DNA of 47,622 nt from Erysipelotrichaceae bacterium UBA3379 (GTDB lineage Bacteria > Bacillota_I > Bacilli_A > Erysipelotrichales > Coprobacillaceae), in the NCBI GenBank assembly GCA_002359025.1, contig DEPZ01000051.1, forward strand, positions 1 to 47,622. Direction: 5' to 3'. Under the pieces are notes generated by a model. That model searched no databases. It was not told the DNA's origin and was given only the letters and a program-made list of their open reading frames with translations. Below are positions 34,894 through 43,322 of this stretch, one piece after another. Position 1 is the stretch's first letter. Each line of letters starts with the position of its first letter. The translations under genes were made by a program, and so were the position numbers.

Positions 34894-36987
34894 ATGGAAG
34901 ATTCTGCAGTAAGAATGAAAGCGTATGCAATTAATTTTAATGAGATTCATGTGTTTTTATCAAAGAATTACTATAATGGAATTAGTAGTAAGTTTTATTT
35001 TAAAGATGTACATACTGATGAATTGGTATTACTCAGTGGAGATGCATTAAATACAAGTAGTGAACCAGGATATCAAGAATATGCATTTCATATTTCTTTT
35101 ACAATGGGAAAAGTGTATAAAGTCATGGATGCATATGGTCTATCTTGTTTTTTAGATTATTCCAGAGTTGCTTTGTGTAAAGAATTTGATGAATTATATT
35201 ATTATGACAAAGATGATTTAGGAAATACTTATACAAAAGAAGCAACAACTTTTAAGTTATGGGCACCTTTATCAACAAATGTTATATTAAAAATTAAGCA
35301 TAATCAAAAAACATCTTTATATACGATGGAAAGAGGAAGTAAGGGTGTTTATAGTTATACAGTTGAAGAAGATTTAGACAATGCGCGATATGTTTATCTT
35401 GTAAGACAGGGTGAATATTATGTCAGATCACTAGATCCTTATGCTTATGCGTCTTCTTCTAATGGAAGAGATAGTATTGTTGTGGATTTAAGTAAGGTAG
35501 ATGTCCCAGATGTGAAACTTCCGCCATTAGAACATAAAACAGATGCGATTATTTATGAGACAAGTGTACGAGATTTTTCAATGTCTTCTTCTAGTGGGAT
35601 GAAGCATCAAGGGAAGTTTTTAGCTTTTACTGAACAACATACATCTACGGATAGTGGAAATCCTACGGGAATAGATTATTTAGCGTGTTTAGGTATTACT
35701 CATGTGCAGTTAATGCCAATCCAGGATTTTGCGACTGTAGATGAAAAAAATCCAATGGAATTATATAATTGGGGTTATGACTCTTCTCAATATAATGTCA
35801 CAGAAGGAAGCTATGTGACAGATCCTAATGATGGCTATAAAAGAATTATCGAAGCTAAACAAATGATTGCTGCATTACATGCAAGAGGTATGAGAGTTGT
35901 TATGGATGTGGTGTATAATCATATGCATGATGTGAATAATAATTCATTAGAAAGAACAGTTCCTCATTATTATTTTAGAAGAAGAGATGATGGAAGCTTA
36001 TCTAATGGATCATGGTGTGGCAATGATTTGAATACACAAGCAAAGATGTGTAGAAAGTATATTTTAGATATGTGTAAACGTTGGCAAACTTTATATCATG
36101 TAGATGGATATAGATTTGATTTAATGGGTATTATAGATATTGAAACAATGTCTATGGTAGAAAAGCAATGTAGAGAAATGGATCCTTCATTTTTAGTTTA
36201 CGGTGAAGGGTGGAATATGGATACAGCATTACCTGAAAATGAACGTACGACAATACAAAATAATCATCAAGTTCCTTTTATTAGTTTCTTTAATGATTTC
36301 TTTAGAGATACACTAAGAGGAACGAATCAAATGGAAACGAAAGGATATTTTTCAGGGGATACGTATAAAACAAATGATGCTATGAAAGCAATGTGTAATT
36401 TTGAAATGTTTGATCATATTGCACAATCTATTAATTATGTAGAATGTCATGATAATGCGACATGTTATGATAAATTATGCGTTTCTAATTATCATGAGGA
36501 TGAAGAAACAAGAAAACGTAGATTAAGATTAATGTTAGCGGCTGTTATTTTATCTCAAGGTATTCCATTTATTCATAGTGGTCAAGAGTTCTTTAGAACA
36601 AAAAATTGTCTTCCAAATACTTATAATGCTGGAGATCAAGTGAATGCATTGGACTGGTATAGAAAAGATTGTGAAAATGCAACAGTTGAATTTGTACAGT
36701 TTTTAATTCATTTAAGAAAGAATAATCCTTGTTTTAGATATGACAGTTATGATATGATACATAAAAATGTGAAAATGGATAACATTGCACATCGTATGAT
36801 AAAATACTCTTTACATCAAGAAAATGCAGAATATAGTGATATTATTGTCTATTTTAATGCATCTAGTGATTCTATAGAAGAACCTGTAGAAGAAGGATAT
36901 AAGGTTTTATATCATACGGATAAAAAAGAAATTATGTATCAAAAATTAAGTATTACAGGTATTTCTCTTGTAATACTTGCAAGATAG
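34894..36987 (+). CDS. pulA: Type I pullulanase / glycogen-debranching enzyme
   Basis: The 697-aa GH13_14 enzyme hydrolyses alpha-1,6 branches. There is no signal peptide, so it acts inside the cell on glycogen or imported maltodextrins. An N-terminal domain (about residues 1-110) and CBM48 (TFKLWAPLSTNVILKI) precede the barrel. The barrel has the type I pullulanase signature YNWGYD (291-296), VVMDVVYNHMH, DGYRFDLMG (nucleophile D409), VYGEGWNMD (acid/base E438) and NYVECHDNATCYDKL. The frame extends to a GTG at 34864; ATG 34894 is chosen for AAAGGGTGAG 7 nt upstream. It leads into pth and mfd with gaps of 8 and 9 bp. Confidence 0.92.
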   Translation: MEDSAVRMKAYAINFNEIHVFLSKNYYNGISSKFYFKDVHTDELVLLSGDALNTSSEPGYQEYAFHISFTMGKVYKVMDAYGLSCFLDYSRVALCKEFDELYYYDKDDLGNTYTKEATTFKLWAPLSTNVILKIKHNQKTSLYTMERGSKGVYSYTVEEDLDNARYVYLVRQGEYYVRSLDPYAYASSSNGRDSIVVDLSKVDVPDVKLPPLEHKTDAIIYETSVRDFSMSSSSGMKHQGKFLAFTEQHTSTDSGNPTGIDYLACLGITHVQLMPIQDFATVDEKNPMELYNWGYDSSQYNVTEGSYVTDPNDGYKRIIEAKQMIAALHARGMRVVMDVVYNHMHDVNNNSLERTVPHYYFRRRDDGSLSNGSWCGNDLNTQAKMCRKYILDMCKRWQTLYHVDGYRFDLMGIIDIETMSMVEKQCREMDPSFLVYGEGWNMDTALPENERTTIQNNHQVPFISFFNDFFRDTLRGTNQMETKGYFSGDTYKTNDAMKAMCNFEMFDHIAQSINYVECHDNATCYDKLCVSNYHEDEETRKRRLRLMLAAVILSQGIPFIHSGQEFFRTKNCLPNTYNAGDQVNALDWYRKDCENATVEFVQFLIHLRKNNPCFRYDSYDMIHKNVKMDNIAHRMIKYSLHQENAEYSDIIVYFNASSDSIEEPVEEGYKVLYHTDKKEIMYQKLSITGISLVILAR

Positions 36988-36995
36988 GAGACACT

Positions 36996-37550
36996 ATGAA
37001 ATTAATTGTTGGTTTAGGAAATCCTACAAAAGAATATGAAGCGACAAGACATAATGTAGGATTTATGGTTTTAGATCATTTGGCAGATGAAATGAATGTT
37101 CGCATTGATCAAAAGAAATTTAAAGGTGAATATGTGAAATTGAAATATAAAGGTGAAGATGTTATTTTGTTAAAGCCTATGACTTATATGAATAATTCTG
37201 GAGAATCAGTTATTCAAGTTATGAATTTCTTTAAGGTTGATGTTGAAGACTTAATTGTTATTTATGATGATTTAGATATGCCTACAGGTAAATTACGATT
37301 ACGCCAAAGTGGGAGTGCAGGAGGACATAATGGAATTAAAAGTATTATTGCCCATGTACAAACTCAAAACTTTAAGCGTATTCGTGTTGGAATTGATAGA
37401 CATCCACATATTCCAGTCGTTGACTATGTACTTGGGAAGTTTACCAAAGAACAACAACCTTTTATTCAAGAGGGGATTGAAAATGCGAGTCAAGCTGCAC
37501 TTATGTCTATAGAAAAGGACTTTGTTGCAGCCATGAATGCATTTAATTAG
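36996..37550 (+). CDS. pth: Peptidyl-tRNA hydrolase
   Basis: The 184-aa essential enzyme frees tRNA from prematurely released peptidyl-tRNA. It begins KLIVGLGNPTKEYEATRHNVGFMVLD with the catalytic His in RHNVGF. LLKPMTYMNNSGESV and IYDDLDMPTGKLRLRQSGSAGGHNGIKSII are the other active-site blocks. Size is standard. AGGAG precedes the ATG. Its place before mfd is a conserved arrangement in Firmicutes; the pulA gene ahead of it is less usual. Confidence 0.97.
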   Translation: MKLIVGLGNPTKEYEATRHNVGFMVLDHLADEMNVRIDQKKFKGEYVKLKYKGEDVILLKPMTYMNNSGESVIQVMNFFKVDVEDLIVIYDDLDMPTGKLRLRQSGSAGGHNGIKSIIAHVQTQNFKRIRVGIDRHPHIPVVDYVLGKFTKEQQPFIQEGIENASQAALMSIEKDFVAAMNAFN

Positions 37551-37559
37551 GAGGAAGAA

Positions 37560-40500
37560 ATGAAGAAGATTATTAATATATTAAAAAATAATCCTGCTTT
37601 TCTGACAATGCAAAAAGAAAAAGGCGAGATTGTTGTATCTCATGCTGGTGATGAGGCTATCCTCATCGCTAGTACTTTTTTCTGTTTACAAAAAACAATG
37701 TTAATTGTAAAAGATAGTCAATACCAAGCTCAGCTTTTATATCAGGAACTTTATCCATTATTAAAAAGTAAAGTTTCTTTTTTTCCATGTGATGAATCTT
37801 TAAGAATAGAAGCTTTGGCTTCATCACAAGAAATGATGGGAGAAAGAATTAATACACTTGCAGCTCTATGTGATTCAAAGCCAAGAGTTGTTATATGTCA
37901 TACACATAGCTTTATTCGCTATATTCCACATATTGATATCTTTAAAAGATATATATTGAAGTTACGTGTGGGAGAAACAATTGACCCTTTAACATTAAGA
38001 GAAAAACTCATCAAAGCAGGATATCAAATGATTCAAAGAGTTGATGAACCTTTTTATTTCTCTAAACGAGGAGGCGTTATCGATGTTTATTCTATCCAAT
38101 ATGATAATCCAATACGTATAGAATTCTTTGATGACGAAGTAGAAAGTATACGATTCTTTGATGCAAATACACAAAGATCTTTAGAATCAATTAAAGAAGT
38201 AGATATACTTCCTGCAACTGATTTGTTATATGACGAACAAGAAGTAAAAGACGTTGTGAGTCAAGTAGAAACATTATTAGAAAATACCAACTGTGAAGAT
38301 TATCAAGATGATTTAGATGAAGAAATTTCTATAGATATTGAAGCACTTAAGAATCAAAGCTACTCATTACGTATGTATCAATACTTAAGTCTATTTTCAT
38401 CATCAACAACGCTATCATCATACTTTGATGATGTTATTTTCATAACTTCAAGTTATGAAAAAATAAAAAGATTATATAATCAATATGTTGAAGAATCATT
38501 CTTTTATACACATGAATTACAAGAAGTTGGTAAAATGGTTAAAGGATTAAAACTCTTTGAAGAGATTGATCCATTATTAAAATCAATAGATATTCATTTT
38601 GTTGATTTCAAAACAAATGATAAACAAGTCTCATTTGTTACACAACAAGTTCAATTGCCATTACTTAATGAAAAACAATTTATACAAAATATAAAAGATT
38701 ACTTAGTTAAAAATAAAATATTAATGTGTTTAGATAATAATCATCAAGTGGATATTATGGTACGTTTATTTGATGAACACCAAATCCATTACACAATGGT
38801 CGGAAATGATGATGCTATCTATGATGGCGTGAATATCTATGTAGGTAATCTCAAAACAGGTATGGAGTTTTACGAAGAACATGTTGTCTTACTTACAGAG
38901 AGTGAAATCTTTAAAGCAGGAGGCCAAAAGAAAAAAGGCTATATTAAATATAAAGATGCTAAAATTATCAAAGATTATACTGAATTGAATATAGGAGATT
39001 ATGTTGTCCATGATGTTCATGGAATTGGGCAATATATGGGAATCAAGACTCTAAAAGTTAAAGATGTGCATAAAGATTACCTTTATATAGCTTATAAAGG
39101 TAATGATACACTCTATATTCCAGTAGAAAACTTTAAATTAGTAAGAAAATATTCTTCTAGAGATGGAAGAGTACCAAAGATTCACGCATTAAATAGTGCA
39201 GAGTGGCAAAAAACAAAACAAAGAGTTCGTAAGAAAGTTGATGGATTGGCTGACCAGCTTATTGAACTTTACGCACAAAGAATGAGTCAACCTGGTTTTG
39301 CTTATCCAGAAGATGATGCAATGCAAATTCAATTTGAAGAATGTTTTGGATATGAACTCACACCAGATCAAGCAAGATCGGTCAAAGAAATCAAAGAAGA
39401 CATGGAATTACCAAGACCAATGGATCGTCTATTATGTGGAGATGTTGGTTTTGGGAAAACAGAAGTTGCCTTACGTGCATGTTTTAAAGCTATACTTGCG
39501 AATAAACAAGTTGCCTTTTTATGTCCTACAACTATTCTTTCATCACAACACTATCATACAATGATAAAAAGATTTGAAAACTTCCCAGTGAATGTTGCTT
39601 TATTAAATCGTTTTACAACAACAAAACAAAGAAAACAAATCTTACAAGATTTAAAAGAAGGCAAGATAGATTTACTTGTCGGAACACATAGAATTCTATC
39701 TAAAGATGTTGTATTTAAAGATTTAGGGTTATTATGTATTGATGAAGAACAACGTTTTGGTGTAAGACAAAAAGAGAAAATTAAAGAATTAAGAAAAACT
39801 ATTGATGTTCTAACTTTAACAGCAACTCCAATTCCTAGAACATTACAAATGTCATTAATGGGTATTCGAGGCCTTTCTCAAATCGAAACACCACCTATGA
39901 ATCGTATGCCGGTTCAAACTTATGTTATGGAAAAGAGTGAACAATTAATTAAACAAATTATTGAAAGAGAACTAGGTAGAAAAGGACAAGTCTTCTATTT
40001 ATACAATAAAACATCTAATATAGAATCTGTCGCTAATCAAATAGCAAGAATGATTCCTTATGCAAAAGTAGGCTTTGGACATGGACAAATGCATAAAGAT
40101 GAATTAGAAGATGTCATGGAAGCTTTTACAAATAAAGAATATGATATTCTTGTTTGTACAACTATTATTGAAACAGGTATTGATATACCTAATGCCAATA
40201 CAATTATTATAGAAGATGCTGATAAATTTGGATTGGCTCAATTGTATCAAATCAAAGGTCGTGTTGGACGTAGTGAAAGAATGGCTTATGCATACTTATT
40301 GTATCAAAAAGATAAACAGATGAGTGAAGAAGCTTCTAAACGATTAAAAGCAATTAAAGAATTTGCTCAATTAGGAAGTGGATATAAGATTGCTATGAGA
40401 GATTTAAGTATACGTGGATCAGGAGATATACTTGGAGGAGAACAGGCAGGTTTTATAGATAGTATTGGATTTGATATGTATATGAAAATATTACAAGATG

Positions 40501-40997
40501 CTATTAAAGAAAAAACTGGTGAAAAACAAGAAGAAAATAAAGAAGTACCTGTACAAAATATTAGTGTTGATGGCTATATACCAGAAAACTATGTAGAAAA
40601 TGATATCGAAAAACTTAATCTTTATCAACGTATCTATAATTGTCAATCACTAGAACAAATGGCTTCTTTAGAAAAAGATTTAAAAGATTTCTATGGTTCA
40701 TTACCTAGAGAAGTCAATAACATTGTATTAAAACGTAGATTTGAAATACTATGTACTGAACCTTTCATTGATCAAGTTAAAGAAGGACCACAAGACTTTC
40801 AAATTATGTTAACACCTGACTTTACAAACTCTATACAAGGGGATCTATTATTTGAACTGGTGAATCGTTTATTCAAGAAACCTATTATAAAATATATTAA
40901 AAATGAAATCGTACTAATGATTCCGACAAATCCAGGATGGTTAGTACTTGCTATAGAATTGTTATATGAGTTAAAGAAATGGTATACATGTTTATAA
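37560..40997 (+). CDS. mfd: Transcription-repair coupling factor Mfd
   Basis: The 1145-aa translocase removes RNA polymerase stalled at DNA lesions and recruits UvrA. The N-terminal UvrB-homology region is followed by the polymerase-interacting RID/CarD domain (LNIGDYVVHDVHGIGQYMGI). The RecG-like motor has Walker A GDVGFGKTE, LCIDEEQRFG, TLTATPIPRTLQMS and the TRG segment QIKGRVGRSERMAYAYLLY. The C-terminal TRCF domain completes it. AGGAGG precedes the ATG. The last 155 bp are duplicated 2.2 kb downstream, but this copy is the intact one. Confidence 0.97.
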   Translation: MKKIINILKNNPAFLTMQKEKGEIVVSHAGDEAILIASTFFCLQKTMLIVKDSQYQAQLLYQELYPLLKSKVSFFPCDESLRIEALASSQEMMGERINTLAALCDSKPRVVICHTHSFIRYIPHIDIFKRYILKLRVGETIDPLTLREKLIKAGYQMIQRVDEPFYFSKRGGVIDVYSIQYDNPIRIEFFDDEVESIRFFDANTQRSLESIKEVDILPATDLLYDEQEVKDVVSQVETLLENTNCEDYQDDLDEEISIDIEALKNQSYSLRMYQYLSLFSSSTTLSSYFDDVIFITSSYEKIKRLYNQYVEESFFYTHELQEVGKMVKGLKLFEEIDPLLKSIDIHFVDFKTNDKQVSFVTQQVQLPLLNEKQFIQNIKDYLVKNKILMCLDNNHQVDIMVRLFDEHQIHYTMVGNDDAIYDGVNIYVGNLKTGMEFYEEHVVLLTESEIFKAGGQKKKGYIKYKDAKIIKDYTELNIGDYVVHDVHGIGQYMGIKTLKVKDVHKDYLYIAYKGNDTLYIPVENFKLVRKYSSRDGRVPKIHALNSAEWQKTKQRVRKKVDGLADQLIELYAQRMSQPGFAYPEDDAMQIQFEECFGYELTPDQARSVKEIKEDMELPRPMDRLLCGDVGFGKTEVALRACFKAILANKQVAFLCPTTILSSQHYHTMIKRFENFPVNVALLNRFTTTKQRKQILQDLKEGKIDLLVGTHRILSKDVVFKDLGLLCIDEEQRFGVRQKEKIKELRKTIDVLTLTATPIPRTLQMSLMGIRGLSQIETPPMNRMPVQTYVMEKSEQLIKQIIERELGRKGQVFYLYNKTSNIESVANQIARMIPYAKVGFGHGQMHKDELEDVMEAFTNKEYDILVCTTIIETGIDIPNANTIIIEDADKFGLAQLYQIKGRVGRSERMAYAYLLYQKDKQMSEEASKRLKAIKEFAQLGSGYKIAMRDLSIRGSGDILGGEQAGFIDSIGFDMYMKILQDAIKEKTGEKQEENKEVPVQNISVDGYIPENYVENDIEKLNLYQRIYNCQSLEQMASLEKDLKDFYGSLPREVNNIVLKRRFEILCTEPFIDQVKEGPQDFQIMLTPDFTNSIQGDLLFELVNRLFKKPIIKYIKNEIVLMIPTNPGWLVLAIELLYELKKWYTCL

Positions 40998-41001
40998 ATA
41001 A
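40843..41001 (+). repeat. mfd 3' end, copy A (intact)
   Basis: This segment encodes the last 51 codons of Mfd and its stop. It recurs at 43034-43188 in the same orientation with three substitutions and a 4-bp deletion. Together the copies flank a 2-kb island. Confidence 0.9.
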
Positions 41002-41039
41002 AAAATGAGCAAGGAGTTATTTACAACTTGCTCATTTTT
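41001..41039 (+). terminator. Terminator of mfd
   Basis: A perfect 13-bp stem (41001-41013 with 41027-41039, 13-nt loop) ending in five T, directly after the stop codon. Confidence 0.85.
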
Positions 41040-41059
41040 GCCTGTTTTACAAGAAAAAT

Positions 41060-41300
41060 CAATGATGCTGTTGAAAAATAAAAGGGTGTCGGGTAAGGAA
41101 TATATCTATAAGGTAGTCAGAGAATATATGAATGATGACGAATAGAAGAAAACTTTCGATTCAAGAAGTGACAGTATGGATTTGAAAATATGAGAGTAAG
41201 AACGTTGAAGACAATGAATGCATTGAACTGCTAATATATAGAGATGCTAGTAGGAAAGGTGGAAACAAGCTTTTGACCATAAAGATAATCGAATGAGCTT
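41060..41300 (+). pseudogene. Possible decayed transposase fragment (N-terminal-like)
   Basis: The frame starting near 41060 reads MMLLKNKRVSGKEYIYKVVREYMNDDE and then hits a stop. Further short pieces follow in shifting frames. The KEYIYKVVREY pattern resembles the N-terminus of DDE transposases (YVYLVESY type) found in IS4/IS1634-like elements. Multiple stops and shifts mean it is not functional. The assignment is weak on its own but is supported by the clearer transposase remnant at 42670-42903 in the same island. Confidence 0.35.
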
Positions 41301-41373
41301 ATAAAAGTTAAGCCTTATCTTTTGAAATATAAGAAATCCATTACAAAATATGGGAACTTATAATAAAAAAATA

Positions 41374-41401
41374 TTGTTATTTTGTGTGAATATGGTAAAA
41401 T
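41374..41401 (+). promoter_or_regulatory. Promoter of the leader and C39-like lipoprotein gene
   Basis: TTGTTA (41374-41379), a 16-nt spacer, TAAAAT (41396-41401). A start near 41408 would give a leader of about 283 nt before the lipoprotein gene. Confidence 0.5.
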
Positions 41402-41461
41402 ATTGAACATGTGATGAAAGGAGTGATTTATTGAGATAGGGGTATATAGTATATTGAATAG

Positions 41462-41551
41462 TAAAATCGACCTTTTGAAAAAACGCTGACGGTCAGCAGG
41501 TCATTGCCGATTTTATGACTGAATAAGTCTTATTGTGGGTTAGAAGCCCAA
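41462..41551 (+). ncRNA. Candidate structured leader RNA
   Basis: Nested pairings are visible. TAAAATCG (41462-41469) pairs with CGATTTTA (41508-41515). Inside it ACC pairs with GGT (41470-41472 with 41499-41501), and a central hairpin is GCTGA-CGG-TCAGC (41485-41497). Two hairpins follow: GACT-GAATA-AGTC (41517-41529) and TGGGTT-AGA-AGCCCA (41536-41550). Base composition here is richer in GC than its surroundings. It does not match the riboswitch or housekeeping RNA consensus sequences I know. It could be a cis-regulatory RNA for the downstream lipoprotein gene, or the RNA-structured end of a lost mobile element. Confidence 0.45.
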
Positions 41552-41690
41552 TTTTATGAGCGTATACTTGTAGAATCAATAAGAGTATTAAAAGCAATAT
41601 GCTATATAAAGCTCAATGGATCTGATAAAAATTGAATAGAATCAAAATAATCAGTAGTTACAAGTGCTCTAAGAAGAGAGGAGTATTTTA

Positions 41691-42455
41691 ATGAAAAAGT
41701 TATTTTTAATGTTATTATCTATGGGATTGCTTGTGGGATGTAGTAGTAATCAAGTAAATATGAGTGATGAGATGAAAATAAACAATCCTATTGACTTGTC
41801 AAAAGAAGATGGTGCTGATAGTGTTGAAAGAGATGGAGATCATAAGGATTCAATCTATTATTCACATCCAGATTTTTATAATATGGAGTCTACAGAATCA
41901 TTAACAATTTTAAGTCATTTTCAGACATTACAACAATCTTCAGAATGGAGTTGTGGTGTTGATAGTGCATTAATGGTATTAAATTATTTTGATAGATTGA
42001 ATAATCATACAGAAGAATCACTTGCTAAATTTCGTACAAATGGATTGGCACAAGAAGCAACAAGTTTAGAATCAATGATCAAAATCTTTGAAGGTGTTGG
42101 GAATATGGAAATTCACTCAACATATGATTATACTAAAGAAGAAGCAGCTGAAAAGATTAATTTGGAAATGATTCGTAATTATTTACAAGATGGTATTCCA
42201 GTTATGGTTGCATGGAATGATTGGGGAGGACATTGGCAAACAATTATTGGTTATGATGATATGAAAACAGAAACAACACAAGATGATGTGATTATTGTGG
42301 CTGATTCATATGATACAACTGATCATAATCAAGATGGATATGGAATCATTCCAGCAGAACGTTTTTATTACAATTGGACAATGTATGATTTCTTCGAAAA
42401 GAATTACCAAATTGATGAAAGAGATCATTTATTTATTGCTGTAGAGCCTAAATAG
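41691..42455 (+). CDS. Lipoprotein with C39-like papain-fold peptidase domain
   Basis: The 254-aa exported lipoprotein has lipobox LLVGC with the lipidated Cys at residue 17. A hydrophilic linker of about 50 residues follows, then a peptidase C39-like domain. The catalytic set appears intact: WSCGVDSALMVLNYF with C88 (Q84-type oxyanion region upstream), GGHWQTIIGYD with H181, and VADSYDTTDHNQDGYG with D205. C39-like domains include bacteriocin-leader peptidases, but stand-alone exported members are of unknown substrate. GAGAGGAG precedes the ATG. It is the only intact gene in the island between the two mfd 3' ends, preceded by a long, possibly structured leader and followed by a weak terminator. 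Confidence 0.8.
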   Translation: MKKLFLMLLSMGLLVGCSSNQVNMSDEMKINNPIDLSKEDGADSVERDGDHKDSIYYSHPDFYNMESTESLTILSHFQTLQQSSEWSCGVDSALMVLNYFDRLNNHTEESLAKFRTNGLAQEATSLESMIKIFEGVGNMEIHSTYDYTKEEAAEKINLEMIRNYLQDGIPVMVAWNDWGGHWQTIIGYDDMKTETTQDDVIIVADSYDTTDHNQDGYGIIPAERFYYNWTMYDFFEKNYQIDERDHLFIAVEPK

Positions 42456-42485
42456 GAGAGGATAAAAGCCTCTTCTTATTTTTAT
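42456..42485 (+). terminator. Probable terminator of the C39-like gene
   Basis: AGAGG pairs with CCTCT across a 7-nt loop just after the stop, followed by TCTTATTTTTAT. The stem is short. Confidence 0.5.
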
Positions 42486-42539
42486 ATTATAAGGCAAATC
42501 AGTCTTTAAAATATTATGAATTATTTACCAACATAAACA

Positions 42540-42903
42540 AAATTTAAGAGCGATTTTCCATAAATTGTTGAAGAGTATAGAAAGCATTTGGTAGACTTGT
42601 GTAAGCTCATTGAATAATGACAATTCCCTAAGATATCATGTTTGTGGAACAATGCTTGTAACCAGAAAATAAAAACATTCGATATCATTATGCAGTTATA
42701 TCTATTCATCAAAAAGCAATTGCTTTACATCATGCAATCATGAAACAATAAAAAGTATCAAGGTAGTAATGGAGAACATGTTTAGCAAATGTATATTTGT
42801 ACGTGATAGAGGATATGATGCCAATATCATATTTGACTATTTCATTAATCATATAGAAGATGAATTGATAATCAGATTGAAGAAAACAAGAAATCAAAAA
42901 TAG
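42540..42903 (+). pseudogene. Decayed DDE transposase fragment (IS4/IS1634-like)
   Basis: Pieces of one transposase are readable in shifting frames: VEEYRKHLVDLCKLIE, then RYHYAVISIHQKAIALHHAIMKQ, then KYQGSNGEHV, then FVRDRGYDANIIFDYF and ELIIRLKKTRN. The DRGYD block is the second catalytic Asp region of IS4-type transposases and the pieces are in the right order. At least three frameshifts or stops separate them. No terminal inverted repeats or target duplication are recognisable, so the element is old. 42904-43033 holds further unassignable remnants. Confidence 0.65.
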
Positions 42904-43033
42904 TTGAGCAAAATCAATTGATAATGTGGACGCCTATCTATAATATTATCAGATATAAAAAGAAATAAAAATTTTATGAGATAAGAGAAAAGAAGAAATA
43001 TATGTAGCTTCATCTAAAGCAGTAAAGACGGGA

Positions 43034-43188
43034 ATCTATTATTTGAACTGGTGAATCGTTTATTAAACCTATTATAAAATATATTAAAAATGAAATCGTA
43101 CTAATGATTCCGACAAATCCAGGCTGGTTAGCACTTGCTATAGAATTGTTATATGAGTTAAAGAAATGGTATACAAGTTTATAAATAA
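43034..43188 (+). pseudogene. Duplicated mfd 3' end, copy B (frame-broken)
   Basis: This 155-bp segment matches 40843-41001 except for three substitutions and loss of CAAG, which shifts the frame. It has no start codon and no upstream mfd sequence, so it is a remnant. It ends at the same point past the stop codon as the intact copy and is followed by its own terminator. Confidence 0.9.
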
Positions 43189-43191
43189 GAC

Positions 43192-43220
43192 AAAGAGGAA
43201 GAATTGACTTTCTCTTTTTT
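43192..43220 (+). terminator. Terminator after mfd copy B
   Basis: A 10-bp stem with one G-U pair (43192-43201 with 43208-43217, 6-nt loop) ending in a T-run. Its sequence differs from the terminator after the intact mfd. Confidence 0.7.
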
Positions 43221-43268
43221 ACTATTATGGGTGAATAATGTAATTATGACTTATATATGCCAAAGATA

Positions 43269-43297
43269 TTGACAAAAATAAATCTACTTAATATCAT
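43269..43297 (+). promoter_or_regulatory. Promoter of the GGDEF cyclase gene
   Basis: TTGACA (43269-43274), a 17-nt spacer, TATCAT (43292-43297). The consensus -35 and ideal spacing make it strong. Transcription would start near 43304, which rules out an in-frame ATG at 43257 as the start codon. Confidence 0.8.
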
Positions 43298-43322
43298 ATT
43301 TAATAGAAAAGAGATGATATAT

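Noticed and set aside
41462..41551. SRP RNA, c-di-GMP (GEMM-I) riboswitch or T-box identity for the structured leader
   Set aside because: The SRP GGAAG-type tetraloop region, the conserved GEMM-I segments and the T-box GGTGG-type sequence are all absent. Only local pairings support structure.
43257..43322. Upstream ATG of the GGDEF protein
   Set aside because: The strong promoter TTGACA-N17-TATCAT lies downstream of this ATG, so it cannot be in the main transcript.
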